Shown piece by piece: positions 8,801 to 17,091 of a DNA stretch of 54,810 bases. The DNA lies in NCBI RefSeq assembly GCF_007989105.1, contig NZ_BJVK01000015.1, positions 1-54,810 on the forward strand, in the 5' to 3' direction. Made by a program: the position numbers and the translations under genes. The notes beneath the pieces were generated by a model, which ran no database searches, was not told the origin of the DNA, and was given only the letters and a program-made list of their open reading frames with translations. The number at the start of each line of letters is the position of its first letter. Position 1 is the stretch's first letter. This DNA comes from Lentilactobacillus kefiri. GTDB lineage: Bacteria; Bacillota; Bacilli; Lactobacillales; Lactobacillaceae.

Positions 8801-9649
8801 AAATCCCTGCAGTGCCTCACGAATCCCGTCAAATGTTGTAAGTTTTGAAATTGAGCTTTGAAGACTGGTGATAATGTTTAACTGATCTGTAAACGCCTTT
8901 TCGTCTTCGACCAAGTCGCCGCCTCGAGCCAGCTGAATGATATACCGATGATTCAGCTTAATTCGGGTAAAAACTTCATTCACTTTAGGCGCAATGTTGG
9001 TCTGGTAAAAGTCACTTTCATACAAACTTTTGCCATCGAGATCGTAAAAGTTGGTCACATCGTCCAGCCATCCCTCAGGATCGTCGGTAACGTTGGTGAA
9101 CTCATCAAGCCGATAAATCAAGTCGGCCAAGCCGTCATCACTGCGGTCATTGGAAAAGTTTTCAGTCAGGCGGGCAAATGAACCGTCATCATCATTACCA
9201 TAGAGGTCTTCACGAACAGCGTCCCAAACTTGATCCTTTAAGAGTGCCTTTTCAGTATCATCAGCTAAAATCCGAAAGTTGGGATCAATCCCTAATAAAT
9301 AGTAGTAACGACCAACCAATTTTTGACAATAAGCATCCATCGTTGTGATATCGGCCACGGCAACTTTTTGAATCTGGGTCAGCAGCCTGCTCTTTTCATT
9401 CTCCGGGGCGTTGCTGAATTCTTCTCGAAGCGCAATTTGCAAACGTTGACGCATTTCTTTAGCGGCGGCGTTGGTGAAGGTTACAACCAACAGTTGGTCG
9501 ATATCGACGTGCTGATTTTTAACCATATCGATAATTCGATCAACCAGGACACGGGTTTTCCCGGATCCCGCAGAAGCGGAAACCAGGATGTTGCCTTCGG
9601 GTCGGTCCTTGATTGCTTTTTGCTGATCAGGTGTGTAATTAAATGCCAT
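5894..9649 (-). CDS. addA: ATP-dependent helicase/nuclease subunit A (AddA/RexA)
   Basis: UvrD-like helicase with a C-terminal RecB-type nuclease, 1251 residues. It unwinds and degrades double-strand DNA ends and, on meeting Chi, prepares 3' tails for RecA. Helicase motifs in order are Walker A SASAGSGKT (residues 24-32), TFTNAAAKEMRQRL (Ia), TDEYQDNN (II, Walker B), MVGDAKQSIYRFR (III), MTIHGSKGLQFPIVFL (V) and LYVALTRAEQRLFLVGK (VI). The nuclease signature is ILFDYKTDRL near the C-terminus. The start is an ATG with GGGGAGGA inside the end of addB, and the genes overlap by 11 bases, showing translational coupling. Family and role are certain; the Chi sequence recognised is not known from this. 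Confidence 0.98.
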   Translation of the reverse strand: MAFNYTPDQQKAIKDRPEGNILVSASAGSGKTRVLVDRIIDMVKNQHVDIDQLLVVTFTNAAAKEMRQRLQIALREEFSNAPENEKSRLLTQIQKVAVADITTMDAYCQKLVGRYYYLLGIDPNFRILADDTEKALLKDQVWDAVREDLYGNDDDGSFARLTENFSNDRSDDGLADLIYRLDEFTNVTDDPEGWLDDVTNFYDLDGKSLYESDFYQTNIAPKVNEVFTRIKLNHRYIIQLARGGDLVEDEKAFTDQLNIITSLQSSISKLTTFDGIREALQGFEFVKLPTLSKPQGDQKAYHTQIKDLNNQNKTDFGKLYSQYFSLDEEANINLMAAAKKRVAKLIAVVRDFRTAYTATKRQRHLMEFIDIEQAAYRILDSDSEQAQQVQEKLRNQYYEIMTDEYQDNNRLQDAILNKLAKKDGGNRFMVGDAKQSIYRFRLADPLMFINKQNTYALADNNNELITLADNFRSAENIDHFINLIFEQIMDRQVGEIDYSDAKLQFGAKYYPDDLKADVSVMLYSAKKPLTDNGELPSEQQMDADQGQVEMIAQKIRSIMDNHKQIADGDSYRPVDYGDFAVISPTRNSQLTMSQVFKDYGIPAEITGAKSYLKTTEIQVMLSLLSIIDNPYQDIPLVAVLRSPIVGLDENQLAYLRINQKTGNYYESVLKFYREYPHSEPNEYGQTVYPIIDIFFKQLAHFKNVAQQDGLVALIWEIYQQTGYLDYVGGMPGGYQRQTNLHALYERAADYEKNGFKGLFRFVLFIERMQDRDDDLATAVPNTSDNMVHVMTIHGSKGLQFPIVFLNDIGKQFNQQDTRGRAILNDHLGIGISYLNTETREIQEPLQKQAVIDVTKNAGLSEEMRKLYVALTRAEQRLFLVGKVNPASGDKGSTLDVESVVGAWQAKTEETDLLLPTAERNSAKTYLDWIGPAISRHPVVTNTYGDSQIFNKLQDDPSSFTLTFYDNTKVVEGKEQVGNAAVEPQEWVKRQNQTGTEANGNAQQIVDIMNFKYPHQAATQTTAYQSVSEIKRLFDDPDNVQLGNYSQVDSSQMIKPGRYTQPSLATPTFVSENGTKKPAPTEIGTATHLVLQQVDLHQQPTKKTVVDLISNLVKTGILQENVAAQINVDGILRFYQSPLGQAVLANPDTTYREVPFSLLMKANQAFKDFDKNDDQRILVHGIIDGYVETNDGVILFDYKTDRLTPKTTVETILERYEGQLRLYGQALEKILGKPISKKYLYLLSSDQLVPVK

Positions 9650-12600
9650 CGGATTGGTCCTCCCCTAACTTTTTCAAAATATCTTTAACTGAATCGTTAT
9701 CCACCGGCCGGTACTGATTCTCCGGTAAGATTGGATCAAAATTCATGATTGATTTGTACGGGGTAAATTGCATCCCTGTCACCTGGCCCTGCTTAAACGG
9801 CCACAGCTTATCGTCCCCGTCGAAAATCTTTGAAGCAGCGCTGACAATCAGCTTTTCAGTGTGCTCAAGAAATGCATCCAATTTCAATGGATCAATCAGC
9901 GACTTGGCACCCGTGAAACCTTTGGCAGTCTTTCGGAATGGATAAATCTGCGAAAAGCCGCTCTTTAACCCATCTTCCAAATCACCAAGCAAATCATCAT
10001 CCTGTACCAGAATCCCGTTATACTCATGCTTCTTCAACAATGCTTGATCAAACGATTTGCCATTGAGCTCGTCGGGCTTGAACACCGCATTATAGATATG
10101 CAGATAAAGTGCGCCGGCAAGCGCCACATCCTTATCATCGGAATTAAGCTGTTGGAGATTGTTTTTCAACACGTCCAAATATGTCAGTAACTGCATTGAA
10201 GTTCCATCGTAGGCCGCATTGAAATCAAATTTCCGGTCAGATGACTTGTAATCGACAATTCCAAAATACCGTTTGTCTTTGGTGGTCATTGAATCAATTC
10301 GGTCAATTCGACCCCGAACTTTAACTGAACGATCATTGGGCAACTCGAACTGCAATCCTTTAAGGGCCTGTTTTTGATTGGGCTGGCCAAATATCAGCTC
10401 AGTATTTTTCGGCCGCATTGGCGTTAACGTCTGCTGATCGCGTAGTGTCCGAACCATCTGTTGAATCGTCGCCTGCAGCTGCATGGAAATGTAGTGCATC
10501 CGATTGGAACTGGTCAACACAACATAATCAAAGTTTTGAGGATCTTCAATCAGCTTCTGAACGTTTTCATTAACCAGTTCTTCAACATCCTTATCTGACA
10601 ATGCTGCCAAATCAATAGACTGCGCGTGAATTTCCTTAACAATGTGATCCATCGCATCGTGGTAGAAAGTTCCGGTTGAAGCCGTTGAAAGTTCAAACTT
10701 CGGTCGTTCCTGAAGCTTCAAGCCATATTTCAAGAAGTATTCGTAGGGATTCTTATAGAAGGTTTCAAGTTGAGAAATTGAGATATTCAACTCGGAGCCA
10801 TACAAACCAGTAATGATCTGGTCATCCAATTTCTTTGGCACATTTTTATAGTGGATACTCTTTAAAAGATTGGCGGTTTTCCTGCCAACCTCTGAATCAT
10901 TGGTTAAATAGCGCAGGATACCTGCCCAATCCGGGCTTAAATTGAGGTTGTCTTTATAAGTATTTTGGGCAACCTGAATCAGGTGATGCAGAGTCCCCAG
11001 CTTGGTGCCGACGTATGGCAGCACCTGGTGTTCCACATCGGGAATGGCCGGATTGTTAACAATTTGTAGATTAAAGTACCGTTGAATCCGTGAAACATAT
11101 GGTGAAAGTTTCACGGCTGTTTCATCATTTAATTTATTTGTGTAGGTAAAAATTAATTTTTCGGATGCCGTCATGAAGGCCAAATAGTTCAAATAAGGTT
11201 CAAAAGCCATTTGAACATCCGCCGGGTCATTTAAGTATTGATCATCGCCAAGATTACTCTGCAGCTGATTGATATCATCGTCACCAAACAAGTTATGGTT
11301 AACCAGCCGATCGGGCATATTATCATCGTTTGACCCAATCATGAACGTCACCTTGTGATCGGCCATTTGAACCATTCCACTTTCAGAAATGCTGACCTGA
11401 TCCAAAGTTGAAGGAATTTGAGAATAATCGGCACCTTGGAATCCGGCATAGATCAAGGACCAGAAATCCTCTGGAACAAAGGGCTTGTCCCCTAAAATTT
11501 GAACACATTCATCCAATAGAGAACAAAATGTCCGCCAAACCTGTTCAACTTGGGTGGAACGATTCATGTCACCGGCATCAGTGGCATCGTCACGCCAACT
11601 TTTGAGCCGGTCAATGACGCCTGCATCCGCCAAAAATTGGTAGAGAATACCGGATGCTTCACGGTTGGTCTTGGCTTTATAGAACTTCTTATAAAATTTT
11701 GGCAGTAAATCCCTCACCAGATGACGGATAATGTTAATTTGTCGGGAAATGTCACGATCCTGATCGGTAATCTTAGTTGCTGTCTGTCCTTCATCGTTAT
11801 CCGGAAGCCAGACATATTGCCAATCTTCTTTTTGAGTCCAACGGCTGTCGGCATATGCATTCTTCAATACCAGGTTATCCGTTAAAGCCAGTGCTTGACG
11901 ATAAGCGTCAATTGACATTGGCTTGCCGTCAATCATTGGCAGGACAAGTTCGGACTTTAAGAAACGCATCACATCATCGTAGCGATAATTGCGTGCTCGA
12001 TTGGGATCATAAATATCGAACAATGAACTTAACAGTTCGACCAATGGATGATCGGCCATGGACTTTTGAATATCTTTGAAGTACGGAATCTGTTGAGTCG
12101 TTAATACCGGATCTAAAATATTTTGATAGGCATCCAGGTGCCGTGTCAAAATCAAAAAATCGGAGTAGCGGTATTTCCCGCTTGCGACCATTTGATGAAT
12201 CATCGTCGCAACTTGGTCTAACTCAGAATAGAGATTGTCAGCTTGATAAATCTGAACTGACTTGGGTGAAATTTGGTTATCACCTTTAGACGTCCCCAGA
12301 CTGCTGGACGTCATCCAGTACTGCTCCAATTTTTGCATATCGGGGCTGATTCTCGGTTGGTCAGCCATAACTGCCTTTAAGTAGGGAACCTGATTGTCCG
12401 CTGCAAACCGGTACAACTGGTTAAAGAGCTTGGAAGATTGGAAGAACAGGTTGGGCTGTTGAGGTAGTTCGGTTGGATACGGCCGATCCAACGTCAAAGA
12501 AACCGTCACTGAGGCGGCCTGATTGATGAGTGTTTGAACTAAACCACATTCTTGAGCGGTAAATTTTGAAAATTCGGCAATGTAGAAGTGGTAGCCGGAC

Positions 12601-13199
12601 AAGTCAATGTCCGCCAATTTTTCACTCAGTAGGTTGAGAACCGTGTGATTATCAAAGTAATTATCTGAAATTTGCTTGACGTATTGCGAGTAAATAATGG
12701 CAAAATCATGGAGCTTATCGCGCAAATCGTTGGTAATGGTGCTGTCTGAATTCTCCAGCATCTCAAGTAAATCTTCCGGAAGAACATTTCCGGCCTGCAT
12801 TTCGGTAATTTGCGAAGCAATCTGGCCGATAAATCCAGGGTTGTGGATTTCGTGATCAAATAAGATTAATTTATCTTCATTATCAACAATAATTTGATAC
12901 AGTAACATGTTGATCCCGGCGGTACTGATCCGCTGCTTTTGATATTCCGGCGTGTTTCTCAAAAAGAACCATGCCAATCGGGTGAACGACAATACCTGCA
13001 CGTCACTTTGGGCAGTCGTTATGTCGTTTGGATCACTCAGTTGTTTTAAAATACTGACTTCTGATTCAAATTTAATATGATTTGGAACTAAATAAAAAAA
13101 TTGGTCGTTAGGATGATTTAACTTTTGTTTTTGGAGGATCTCGACCATTTTTTCTTGATGATCAAGTCCATTTTTACCCAAGACAAATTGTAGTGTCAC
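9639..13199 (-). CDS. rexB: ATP-dependent nuclease subunit B (AddB/RexB)
   Basis: Partner of AddA, 1186 residues. It has an inactivated helicase-like N-terminus and a C-terminal nuclease domain with GIVDYKSSDRKFDFN (catalytic D and K). The position of the Walker A motif reads LGKNGLDHQEKM, without the GxGKT lysine loop. The segment that carries iron-sulfur cysteines in Bacillus AddB reads NPYEYFLKYGLKL, with no cysteine, and the C-terminal third has none. These features fit the RexB subgroup of lactic acid bacteria. The start is GTG at 13199, chosen because AGAGG is eight bases upstream; an upstream GTG at 13208 would overlap the ribosome binding site. It is first in the addB-addA operon, with TTGCCA-N16-TATGTT as a possible promoter. 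Confidence 0.97.
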   Translation of the reverse strand: MTLQFVLGKNGLDHQEKMVEILQKQKLNHPNDQFFYLVPNHIKFESEVSILKQLSDPNDITTAQSDVQVLSFTRLAWFFLRNTPEYQKQRISTAGINMLLYQIIVDNEDKLILFDHEIHNPGFIGQIASQITEMQAGNVLPEDLLEMLENSDSTITNDLRDKLHDFAIIYSQYVKQISDNYFDNHTVLNLLSEKLADIDLSGYHFYIAEFSKFTAQECGLVQTLINQAASVTVSLTLDRPYPTELPQQPNLFFQSSKLFNQLYRFAADNQVPYLKAVMADQPRISPDMQKLEQYWMTSSSLGTSKGDNQISPKSVQIYQADNLYSELDQVATMIHQMVASGKYRYSDFLILTRHLDAYQNILDPVLTTQQIPYFKDIQKSMADHPLVELLSSLFDIYDPNRARNYRYDDVMRFLKSELVLPMIDGKPMSIDAYRQALALTDNLVLKNAYADSRWTQKEDWQYVWLPDNDEGQTATKITDQDRDISRQINIIRHLVRDLLPKFYKKFYKAKTNREASGILYQFLADAGVIDRLKSWRDDATDAGDMNRSTQVEQVWRTFCSLLDECVQILGDKPFVPEDFWSLIYAGFQGADYSQIPSTLDQVSISESGMVQMADHKVTFMIGSNDDNMPDRLVNHNLFGDDDINQLQSNLGDDQYLNDPADVQMAFEPYLNYLAFMTASEKLIFTYTNKLNDETAVKLSPYVSRIQRYFNLQIVNNPAIPDVEHQVLPYVGTKLGTLHHLIQVAQNTYKDNLNLSPDWAGILRYLTNDSEVGRKTANLLKSIHYKNVPKKLDDQIITGLYGSELNISISQLETFYKNPYEYFLKYGLKLQERPKFELSTASTGTFYHDAMDHIVKEIHAQSIDLAALSDKDVEELVNENVQKLIEDPQNFDYVVLTSSNRMHYISMQLQATIQQMVRTLRDQQTLTPMRPKNTELIFGQPNQKQALKGLQFELPNDRSVKVRGRIDRIDSMTTKDKRYFGIVDYKSSDRKFDFNAAYDGTSMQLLTYLDVLKNNLQQLNSDDKDVALAGALYLHIYNAVFKPDELNGKSFDQALLKKHEYNGILVQDDDLLGDLEDGLKSGFSQIYPFRKTAKGFTGAKSLIDPLKLDAFLEHTEKLIVSAASKIFDGDDKLWPFKQGQVTGMQFTPYKSIMNFDPILPENQYRPVDNDSVKDILKKLGEDQSDGI

Positions 13200-13361
13200 G
13201 GCTCTCACCTCTTTAAAATTACTTTAATTTTAACATAGTCTTTTCCTAATGTTTGGCAACCAGGAGAAGTCTTTGTGAAGGGTCAAAGAACGTCAAAGTC
13301 CTGATTTAACAAGGGTATTTACAGCTAACACAACAATTTGTGAAATTCAAGAACATTATTA

Positions 13362-13389
13362 TTGAACATTAACAAAAAGAGTCTATCAT
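13362..13389 (+). promoter_or_regulatory. Candidate promoter of an intergenic RNA
   Basis: TTGAAC (13362-13367), 16-base spacer, TATCAT (13384-13389). No coding gene with a ribosome binding site follows until 14123, but a strong terminator stands about 290 bases downstream. Confidence 0.45.
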
Positions 13390-13395
13390 AAGTGT

Positions 13396-13684
13396 TGGAT
13401 GTAACCTACATCCATCTATTTGACCTAAATGAAAGCTTTATGCTTGCATTGATCTTGTTATGGAGCCTATTAGTGCATTCCACGATTAAGTATCGGAAGC
13501 AAGAATTTACGATCTACCCCCAATATGTCTTTCAAGTTCAGATACTAATAGGCCCTACTCCTAATAACGCCCAGCGAAAACTGGGTGTACATAAAAAACA
13601 GAGTTTGACAAAGCCCGGTTAACCCCGGTGTATAAGAAAGGAATAACCATGGCGAACTTGTTCGTCGTGGTTATTCCTTTTTTA
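13396..13684 (+). ncRNA. Candidate structured non-coding RNA, about 290 nt
   Basis: Lies between a promoter-like sequence and a strong terminator, with no convincing reading frame. Visible structure: a 5' hairpin TGGATGT-aacct-ACATCCA; a perfect 10-bp long-range stem GCCTATTAGT / ACTAATAGGC enclosing about 85 nt; a hairpin CGCCCAG-cgaaaa-CTGGGTG; then the terminator hairpin. A long stem with a large open interior is reminiscent of 6S-type RNA, but I cannot assign a family. An open frame of about 60 codons on the opposite strand covers only the terminator and lacks support. Confidence 0.4.
13637..13684. terminator. Strong terminator hairpin in gene-free stretch
   Basis: Thirteen-base-pair stem AAAGGAATAACCA / TGGTTATTCCTTT with an inner CGAAC-TT-GTTCG hairpin, followed by T residues on both strands. 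It could end transcripts from either direction. Confidence 0.8.
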
Positions 13685-13710
13685 TACATTAGGGGTTCCA
13701 AGTAGGCTAG

Positions 13711-13879
13711 ACGTGTTTCACACGGTCGTCGGGGCTGCAGGAACACGTTTCAGCTAGGTAGAAGAAAAGCTGAAAAGGTCACAATTAGACCCCGGAGCGT
13801 GTTTGAGAGGCAGCCGATACCAGATAATAAAATGAGTGAGCCTGCTCTGGCCCCGGAGTATGCTAAACAGACTTTCAGC
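13711..13879. repeat. Inverted-repeat-rich intergenic sequence
   Basis: Several nested inverted repeats: ACGTGTTT (13711-13718) with GAACACGT (13741-13748); TTTCAGCT (13748-13755) with AGCTGAAA (13768-13775); and AGCTGAAAAGGTC (13768-13780) with GACTTTCAGC (13870-13879), bounding a segment that repeats CCCCGGAG twice. AACACGTTTC recurs in the hairpin element before queT. There is no transposase. The remainder to 14122 is A/T-rich with no recognised feature except the ribosome binding site of the next gene. Confidence 0.45.
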
Positions 13880-14122
13880 CGTCAAAACACCGTTCAACTA
13901 AATAAAACAAACCGGAATCCCCCAACTAAACCAGACTTATTTAAGCCCATTCAGAATCTCGAATTTAAAATTCACAATGATTGTGTTTTTAAACAAATCA
14001 TGATTAAATGTAAGCACATAGAATCCCTGGTAATAAAGCACTGTTATCGCTTACACATAATTGTTGTTCAAAGCTTACCGTTTGTGAATTTTTCGAACTA
14101 TATTCCATAGGGGGATACAATT

Positions 14123-14884
14123 ATGACAAGAATTGCAATTGTAACTGGATCCGGTCAAGGTATTGGCGAAGGAATTGCCCGTCAGTTGGTTAACGATGGA
14201 CTGACAGTCGCTGTTGCCGATATGAATGAAGAAAATGCCCGAAGTGTTGCTGAAGACATTGGTAATAATTCCAAAGGTTATTATGTAGATGTTTCCGACA
14301 AGAAGAGTGTCTTTGATTTGGTTGATCATGTCATCGATGATTTTGGCAAGCTTGATGTGTTGGTTAACAACGCTGGAATTGCTAAAATCGGAACAATTCT
14401 TGATACTAAAGAAGAAGACTTTGACCAGATTATGGGCGTCAACATCAAAGGAGTCTTATTTGGTATTCAAGCCGCTGCCACTCAATTCAAGAAACAGGGA
14501 ACCGGTGGAAAAATCATCAGTGCTTCCTCAATTGCCGGCCATCAAGGATTTGAATTACTCGGCCCCTACTCGGCAACAAAATTTGCGGTCCGTGGATTGA
14601 CCCAAGTGGCTGCCCAAGAGTTGGCAAAAGACAAAATCACTGTAAACAGTTACGCACCAGGTATTGTCCTCACTAAGATGTGGGATCAAATTGACGCTGA
14701 AATGGCCAAAATCTATGATGTTCCAATAGGTGAAACATTGCAGAAGAACATTGACAGTATCGCCTTAGGCCGTGGTGAAACCCCAGCCGATGTTGCCAAC
14801 CTGGTTTCATTCTTGGCAGATCCAAAGTCCGATTACATTACCGGTCAAACCATCATTGTCGATGGCGGAATTCAGTTTGTTTAA
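14123..14884 (+). CDS. budC: Diacetyl/acetoin reductase, SDR family (meso-2,3-butanediol dehydrogenase)
   Basis: Short-chain dehydrogenase of 253 residues that interconverts diacetyl, acetoin and 2,3-butanediol with NADH. The cofactor site is VTGSGQGIGEGIA (residues 7-19), the structural motif is LVNNAGIAKIG, and the catalytic Ser and Tyr-x-x-x-Lys are in SASSIAGHQGF and GPYSATKFAVRGLTQ. The C-terminus YITGQTIIVDGGIQFV is typical. The overall pattern, including SSIAGHQG and YAPGIVLTKMWDQID, matches the BudC/ButA group better than generic SDRs. A ribosome binding site (AGGGGGATA) precedes the ATG. It is monocistronic between a long intergenic region and a terminator, and is likely used to re-oxidise NADH during pyruvate overflow. 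Confidence 0.9.
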   Translation: MTRIAIVTGSGQGIGEGIARQLVNDGLTVAVADMNEENARSVAEDIGNNSKGYYVDVSDKKSVFDLVDHVIDDFGKLDVLVNNAGIAKIGTILDTKEEDFDQIMGVNIKGVLFGIQAAATQFKKQGTGGKIISASSIAGHQGFELLGPYSATKFAVRGLTQVAAQELAKDKITVNSYAPGIVLTKMWDQIDAEMAKIYDVPIGETLQKNIDSIALGRGETPADVANLVSFLADPKSDYITGQTIIVDGGIQFV

Positions 14885-14891
14885 TCAATCT

Positions 14892-14922
14892 AAAAGGAGC
14901 AGGCAAATGCCTGCTCCTTTTG
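14892..14922. terminator. Bidirectional terminator
   Basis: Perfect stem AAAAGGAGCAGGC / GCCTGCTCCTTTT with an AAAT loop between the convergent budC and the 117-residue gene. Confidence 0.9.
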
Positions 14923-14935
14923 AATTGGAATGATA

Positions 14936-15289
14936 TTAAACTCGCACTTTATTTTCTTCCATCACTTTATTCGTATAGAATTCCAAATCATTAACCGCCT
15001 GGTCGTCTTGATCTCCCTGGGTGGTAATCGTGTGCAGATTCTGCTGGGCAACCGCCCAATAAACCAAATTGGTGGTAATTGGCAGAATATCTCGAATGAT
15101 ATGAAAATCGAAATTATCGCCGTTATTTTCCTTCATATTAAGGTAATTGCGCCAGTCAGTCACCATATCTATATTGCTGTGTTCTTTCTTTGAGAATGCA
15201 GATATAATCACAAAATGGGAATTCCGATTTGCTTCTGCCAATTGATCTTTTAATTGCTTAATTTGTTCCGGATCAAGCTTGATAGCCAT
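14936..15289 (-). CDS. Hypothetical protein, 117 residues
   Basis: Soluble protein without signal peptide or membrane segments. The N-terminus is helical (KLDPEQIKQLKDQLAEANRN), then a hydrophobic strand HFVIISAF and a helical C-terminus. I recognise no family. The ATG at 15289 is preceded by GGGAGGGCG at a good distance. It lies 18 bp behind the NAD(P)-binding protein gene in the same direction, so the two are probably one operon, and it ends at the shared terminator with budC. A role linked to its redox neighbours is only a guess. Confidence 0.7.
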   Translation of the reverse strand: MAIKLDPEQIKQLKDQLAEANRNSHFVIISAFSKKEHSNIDMVTDWRNYLNMKENNGDNFDFHIIRDILPITTNLVYWAVAQQNLHTITTQGDQDDQAVNDLEFYTNKVMEENKVRV

Positions 15290-15307
15290 TATATCGCCCT
15301 CCCATCG

Positions 15308-15931
15308 TTATTTATCAGTGATCCCGATCGAATGATTGATTAACTTTTGTTCAATCAACATCTCATACGCCAGCTTTGCAACTGCTTGTGGTGAAACAGT
15401 TCGGACAGGCATCTTACTTCCTTCATTATATAATTCATAATGGGTTGTGTGCATATCTTTTAACTGACTCATCCTAACTATAGAATAAGGAATTTCAGAT
15501 TCATCAACAATCTTTATTGCATATCTTTGCTGTTTTATAAATTCTTCTTGGTCTTTTACATCCGGATACTCAACTGAGCCATCCAATTCATCATCCACTC
15601 CGGCATATGAAAGCATTACGATATCGCTGATCGGCGGCTGGATTTCGTCAACCGCTTCAAACAATGCTTCCAAATATAAGTCGGCGTCATTGGGGCCAAC
15701 CGCAATAAACAGCAGGTTGGTGTCTGGCAGCACCTCTTCATACTTCTCTGCGGATTCCAAATCACCAGAATATTCTTGAATTTTGATATCATTATTTGGT
15801 TTACATAAATCGGTAAAAGGTGGAACAACTGGACTATTTTGATTAATGATCAATAGTTTTTTCAAATTGGGTGCTTCCTCATCTAAATGGTTTAAATTTT
15901 TGAATAAAGTACCATAATTAATGTGTACCAT
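15308..15931 (-). CDS. NAD(P)H-binding (atypical SDR-like) protein
   Basis: Protein of 207 residues resembling the NAD(P)H-binding/NmrA-like atypical SDR group. Supporting segments are LLFIAVGPNDADLYLEAL, ISDIVMLSYAGVDDEL, ESEIPYSIVRMSQLKDM (the usual I-R-P/M position after strand 6) and the C-terminal VSPQAVAKLAYEMLIE. The N-terminus begins directly in LKKLLIINQNS and lacks a clear Gly-x-x-Gly loop, so cofactor binding may be impaired. No ribosome binding site precedes the ATG, and the start codon lies inside a promoter-proximal direct repeat, so translation may be leaderless. It is divergent from the aldo/keto reductase gene. The family call is moderate, and I would not assign a reaction. 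Confidence 0.65.
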   Translation of the reverse strand: MVHINYGTLFKNLNHLDEEAPNLKKLLIINQNSPVVPPFTDLCKPNNDIKIQEYSGDLESAEKYEEVLPDTNLLFIAVGPNDADLYLEALFEAVDEIQPPISDIVMLSYAGVDDELDGSVEYPDVKDQEEFIKQQRYAIKIVDESEIPYSIVRMSQLKDMHTTHYELYNEGSKMPVRTVSPQAVAKLAYEMLIEQKLINHSIGITDK

Positions 15932-15934
15932 AAT
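15909..15934. repeat. Direct repeat in divergent promoter (candidate operator)
   Basis: GTACCATAAT occurs at 15909-15918 and again at 15925-15934, a 16-bp period, in the short region between the divergent NAD(P)-binding and aldo/keto reductase genes. Each copy carries a CATAAT that could act as a -10. No dedicated regulator gene is adjacent. Confidence 0.5.
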
Positions 15935-15964
15935 AACAATGGAAAATCAAAGGAGGACGTAAAA

Positions 15965-16906
15965 ATGTCCGAAAATGTCAAAATTGGTCAGTCAGATGTT
16001 ATCAGCACACCACTTGGATTTGGAACCAACGCTGTCGGCGGCCATAACCTGTTCCCAAATTTAGATGAGCAGGTAGGAATGGATTCCGTTCGAGCTGCGT
16101 TAGACAGTGGCATCACAATGTTGGATACGGCTTTTGCCTATGGATTTGGCCGTTCTGAAGAACTCATTGGCAAAGTGCTCAAAGACTATGACCGCTCAAA
16201 AGTTGTGATTGCCACTAAGGGTGCTCAAATTGTCAATGGCGATAAAGTTTCCATTAGTAATCAACCTGCCGACTTGGAGAAATTTGTAAAGAGTAGTCTC
16301 GAACGTCTTGGGACAGATTACCTGGATATCTTTTACATTCATTTTCCTGACAAGCAAACACCTAAGGATGAAGCAATCAATAAGCTGGTGGATCTCAAAA
16401 AGCAGGGGTTGATTAAAGCGATCGGGGTTTCCAACTTCTCACTAGATCAACTCAAGGAAGCCAACAAGAATCATGACGTCGACATTGTGGAAGACCAGTA
16501 CAGCCTTGTTCATCGTGATGCCGAAAAAGAATTATTCCCTTATTTGGAAAAAGAGAACATCTCCTTTGTCCCCTTCTTCCCACTTGCTTCGGGCCTGCTG
16601 ACAGGTAAATATGATGGCAGCCCGGTAAACTTCCCCGACGATGATTTGCGAAGTGACGATCCCAACTTTTCCGGCAGCCGATTCCATGCCATTACCGAAT
16701 CGGTCAAGAACTTGCAGCCCATCGCAGATAACCATGACGCCACAATTGCCCAAATTGTTCTTGCATGGTACATCAAGAATCCAGATATCAGTGTTGTCAT
16801 CCCCGGTGCCAAAACCGCTGAACAGGTTCGCAGCAACGCCAAGGCGATGAATGTGGCGCTGTCTGACGAAGAGTACAACACAATTGATAATGCATTTAGA
16901 ATATAA
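15965..16906 (+). CDS. Aldo/keto reductase
   Basis: NAD(P)H-dependent oxidoreductase of 313 residues with the TIM-barrel aldo/keto reductase pattern. Catalytic Asp/Tyr are in MLDTAFAYGFGRSEELIG, Lys in VIATKGA, and the substrate-pocket His in DIFYIHFPD. Further motifs are GLIKAIGVSNFS and the cofactor segment SVVIPGAKTAEQVRSNAKA near the C-terminus. It reduces aldehydes or ketones, substrate unknown. The ATG at 15965 with AAAGGAGGACG just upstream is clearly the start; an in-frame GTG at 15923 is ignored. It is divergent from the NAD(P)-binding gene over a repeat-bearing promoter and ends at its own terminator. Confidence 0.93.
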   Translation: MSENVKIGQSDVISTPLGFGTNAVGGHNLFPNLDEQVGMDSVRAALDSGITMLDTAFAYGFGRSEELIGKVLKDYDRSKVVIATKGAQIVNGDKVSISNQPADLEKFVKSSLERLGTDYLDIFYIHFPDKQTPKDEAINKLVDLKKQGLIKAIGVSNFSLDQLKEANKNHDVDIVEDQYSLVHRDAEKELFPYLEKENISFVPFFPLASGLLTGKYDGSPVNFPDDDLRSDDPNFSGSRFHAITESVKNLQPIADNHDATIAQIVLAWYIKNPDISVVIPGAKTAEQVRSNAKAMNVALSDEEYNTIDNAFRI

Positions 16907-16925
16907 AAATGACTCATTAATAAAT

Positions 16926-16956
16926 GAACCTCAGTGGTCAAATCACTGGGGTTTTT
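16926..16956 (+). terminator. Terminator after aldo/keto reductase gene
   Basis: Stem AACCTCAGTG / CACTGGGGTT with a seven-base loop followed by TTT. Confidence 0.8.
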
Positions 16957-17042
16957 GCTTACAAAAATATTGTAACCACTTTCATAACAATTTTAGCCTA
17001 ACTATAAACAATTTCTGACTTTTACTTAATTTAATTCGTTTA

Positions 17043-17071
17043 TTGAACCTATTTACGGATAATGCTAGAAT
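17043..17071 (+). promoter_or_regulatory. Promoter of purine permease gene
   Basis: TTGAAC (17043-17048), 17-base spacer, TAGAAT (17066-17071). Expected start near 17078, giving a 42-nt leader. Confidence 0.7.
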
Positions 17072-17091
17072 TAATATGTAATTTTTAAATT

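Noticed and set aside
13799-14110. 103-codon open frame in the gene-free stretch
   Set aside because: No ribosome binding site, low-complexity unlikely composition, and it spans an inverted-repeat region.
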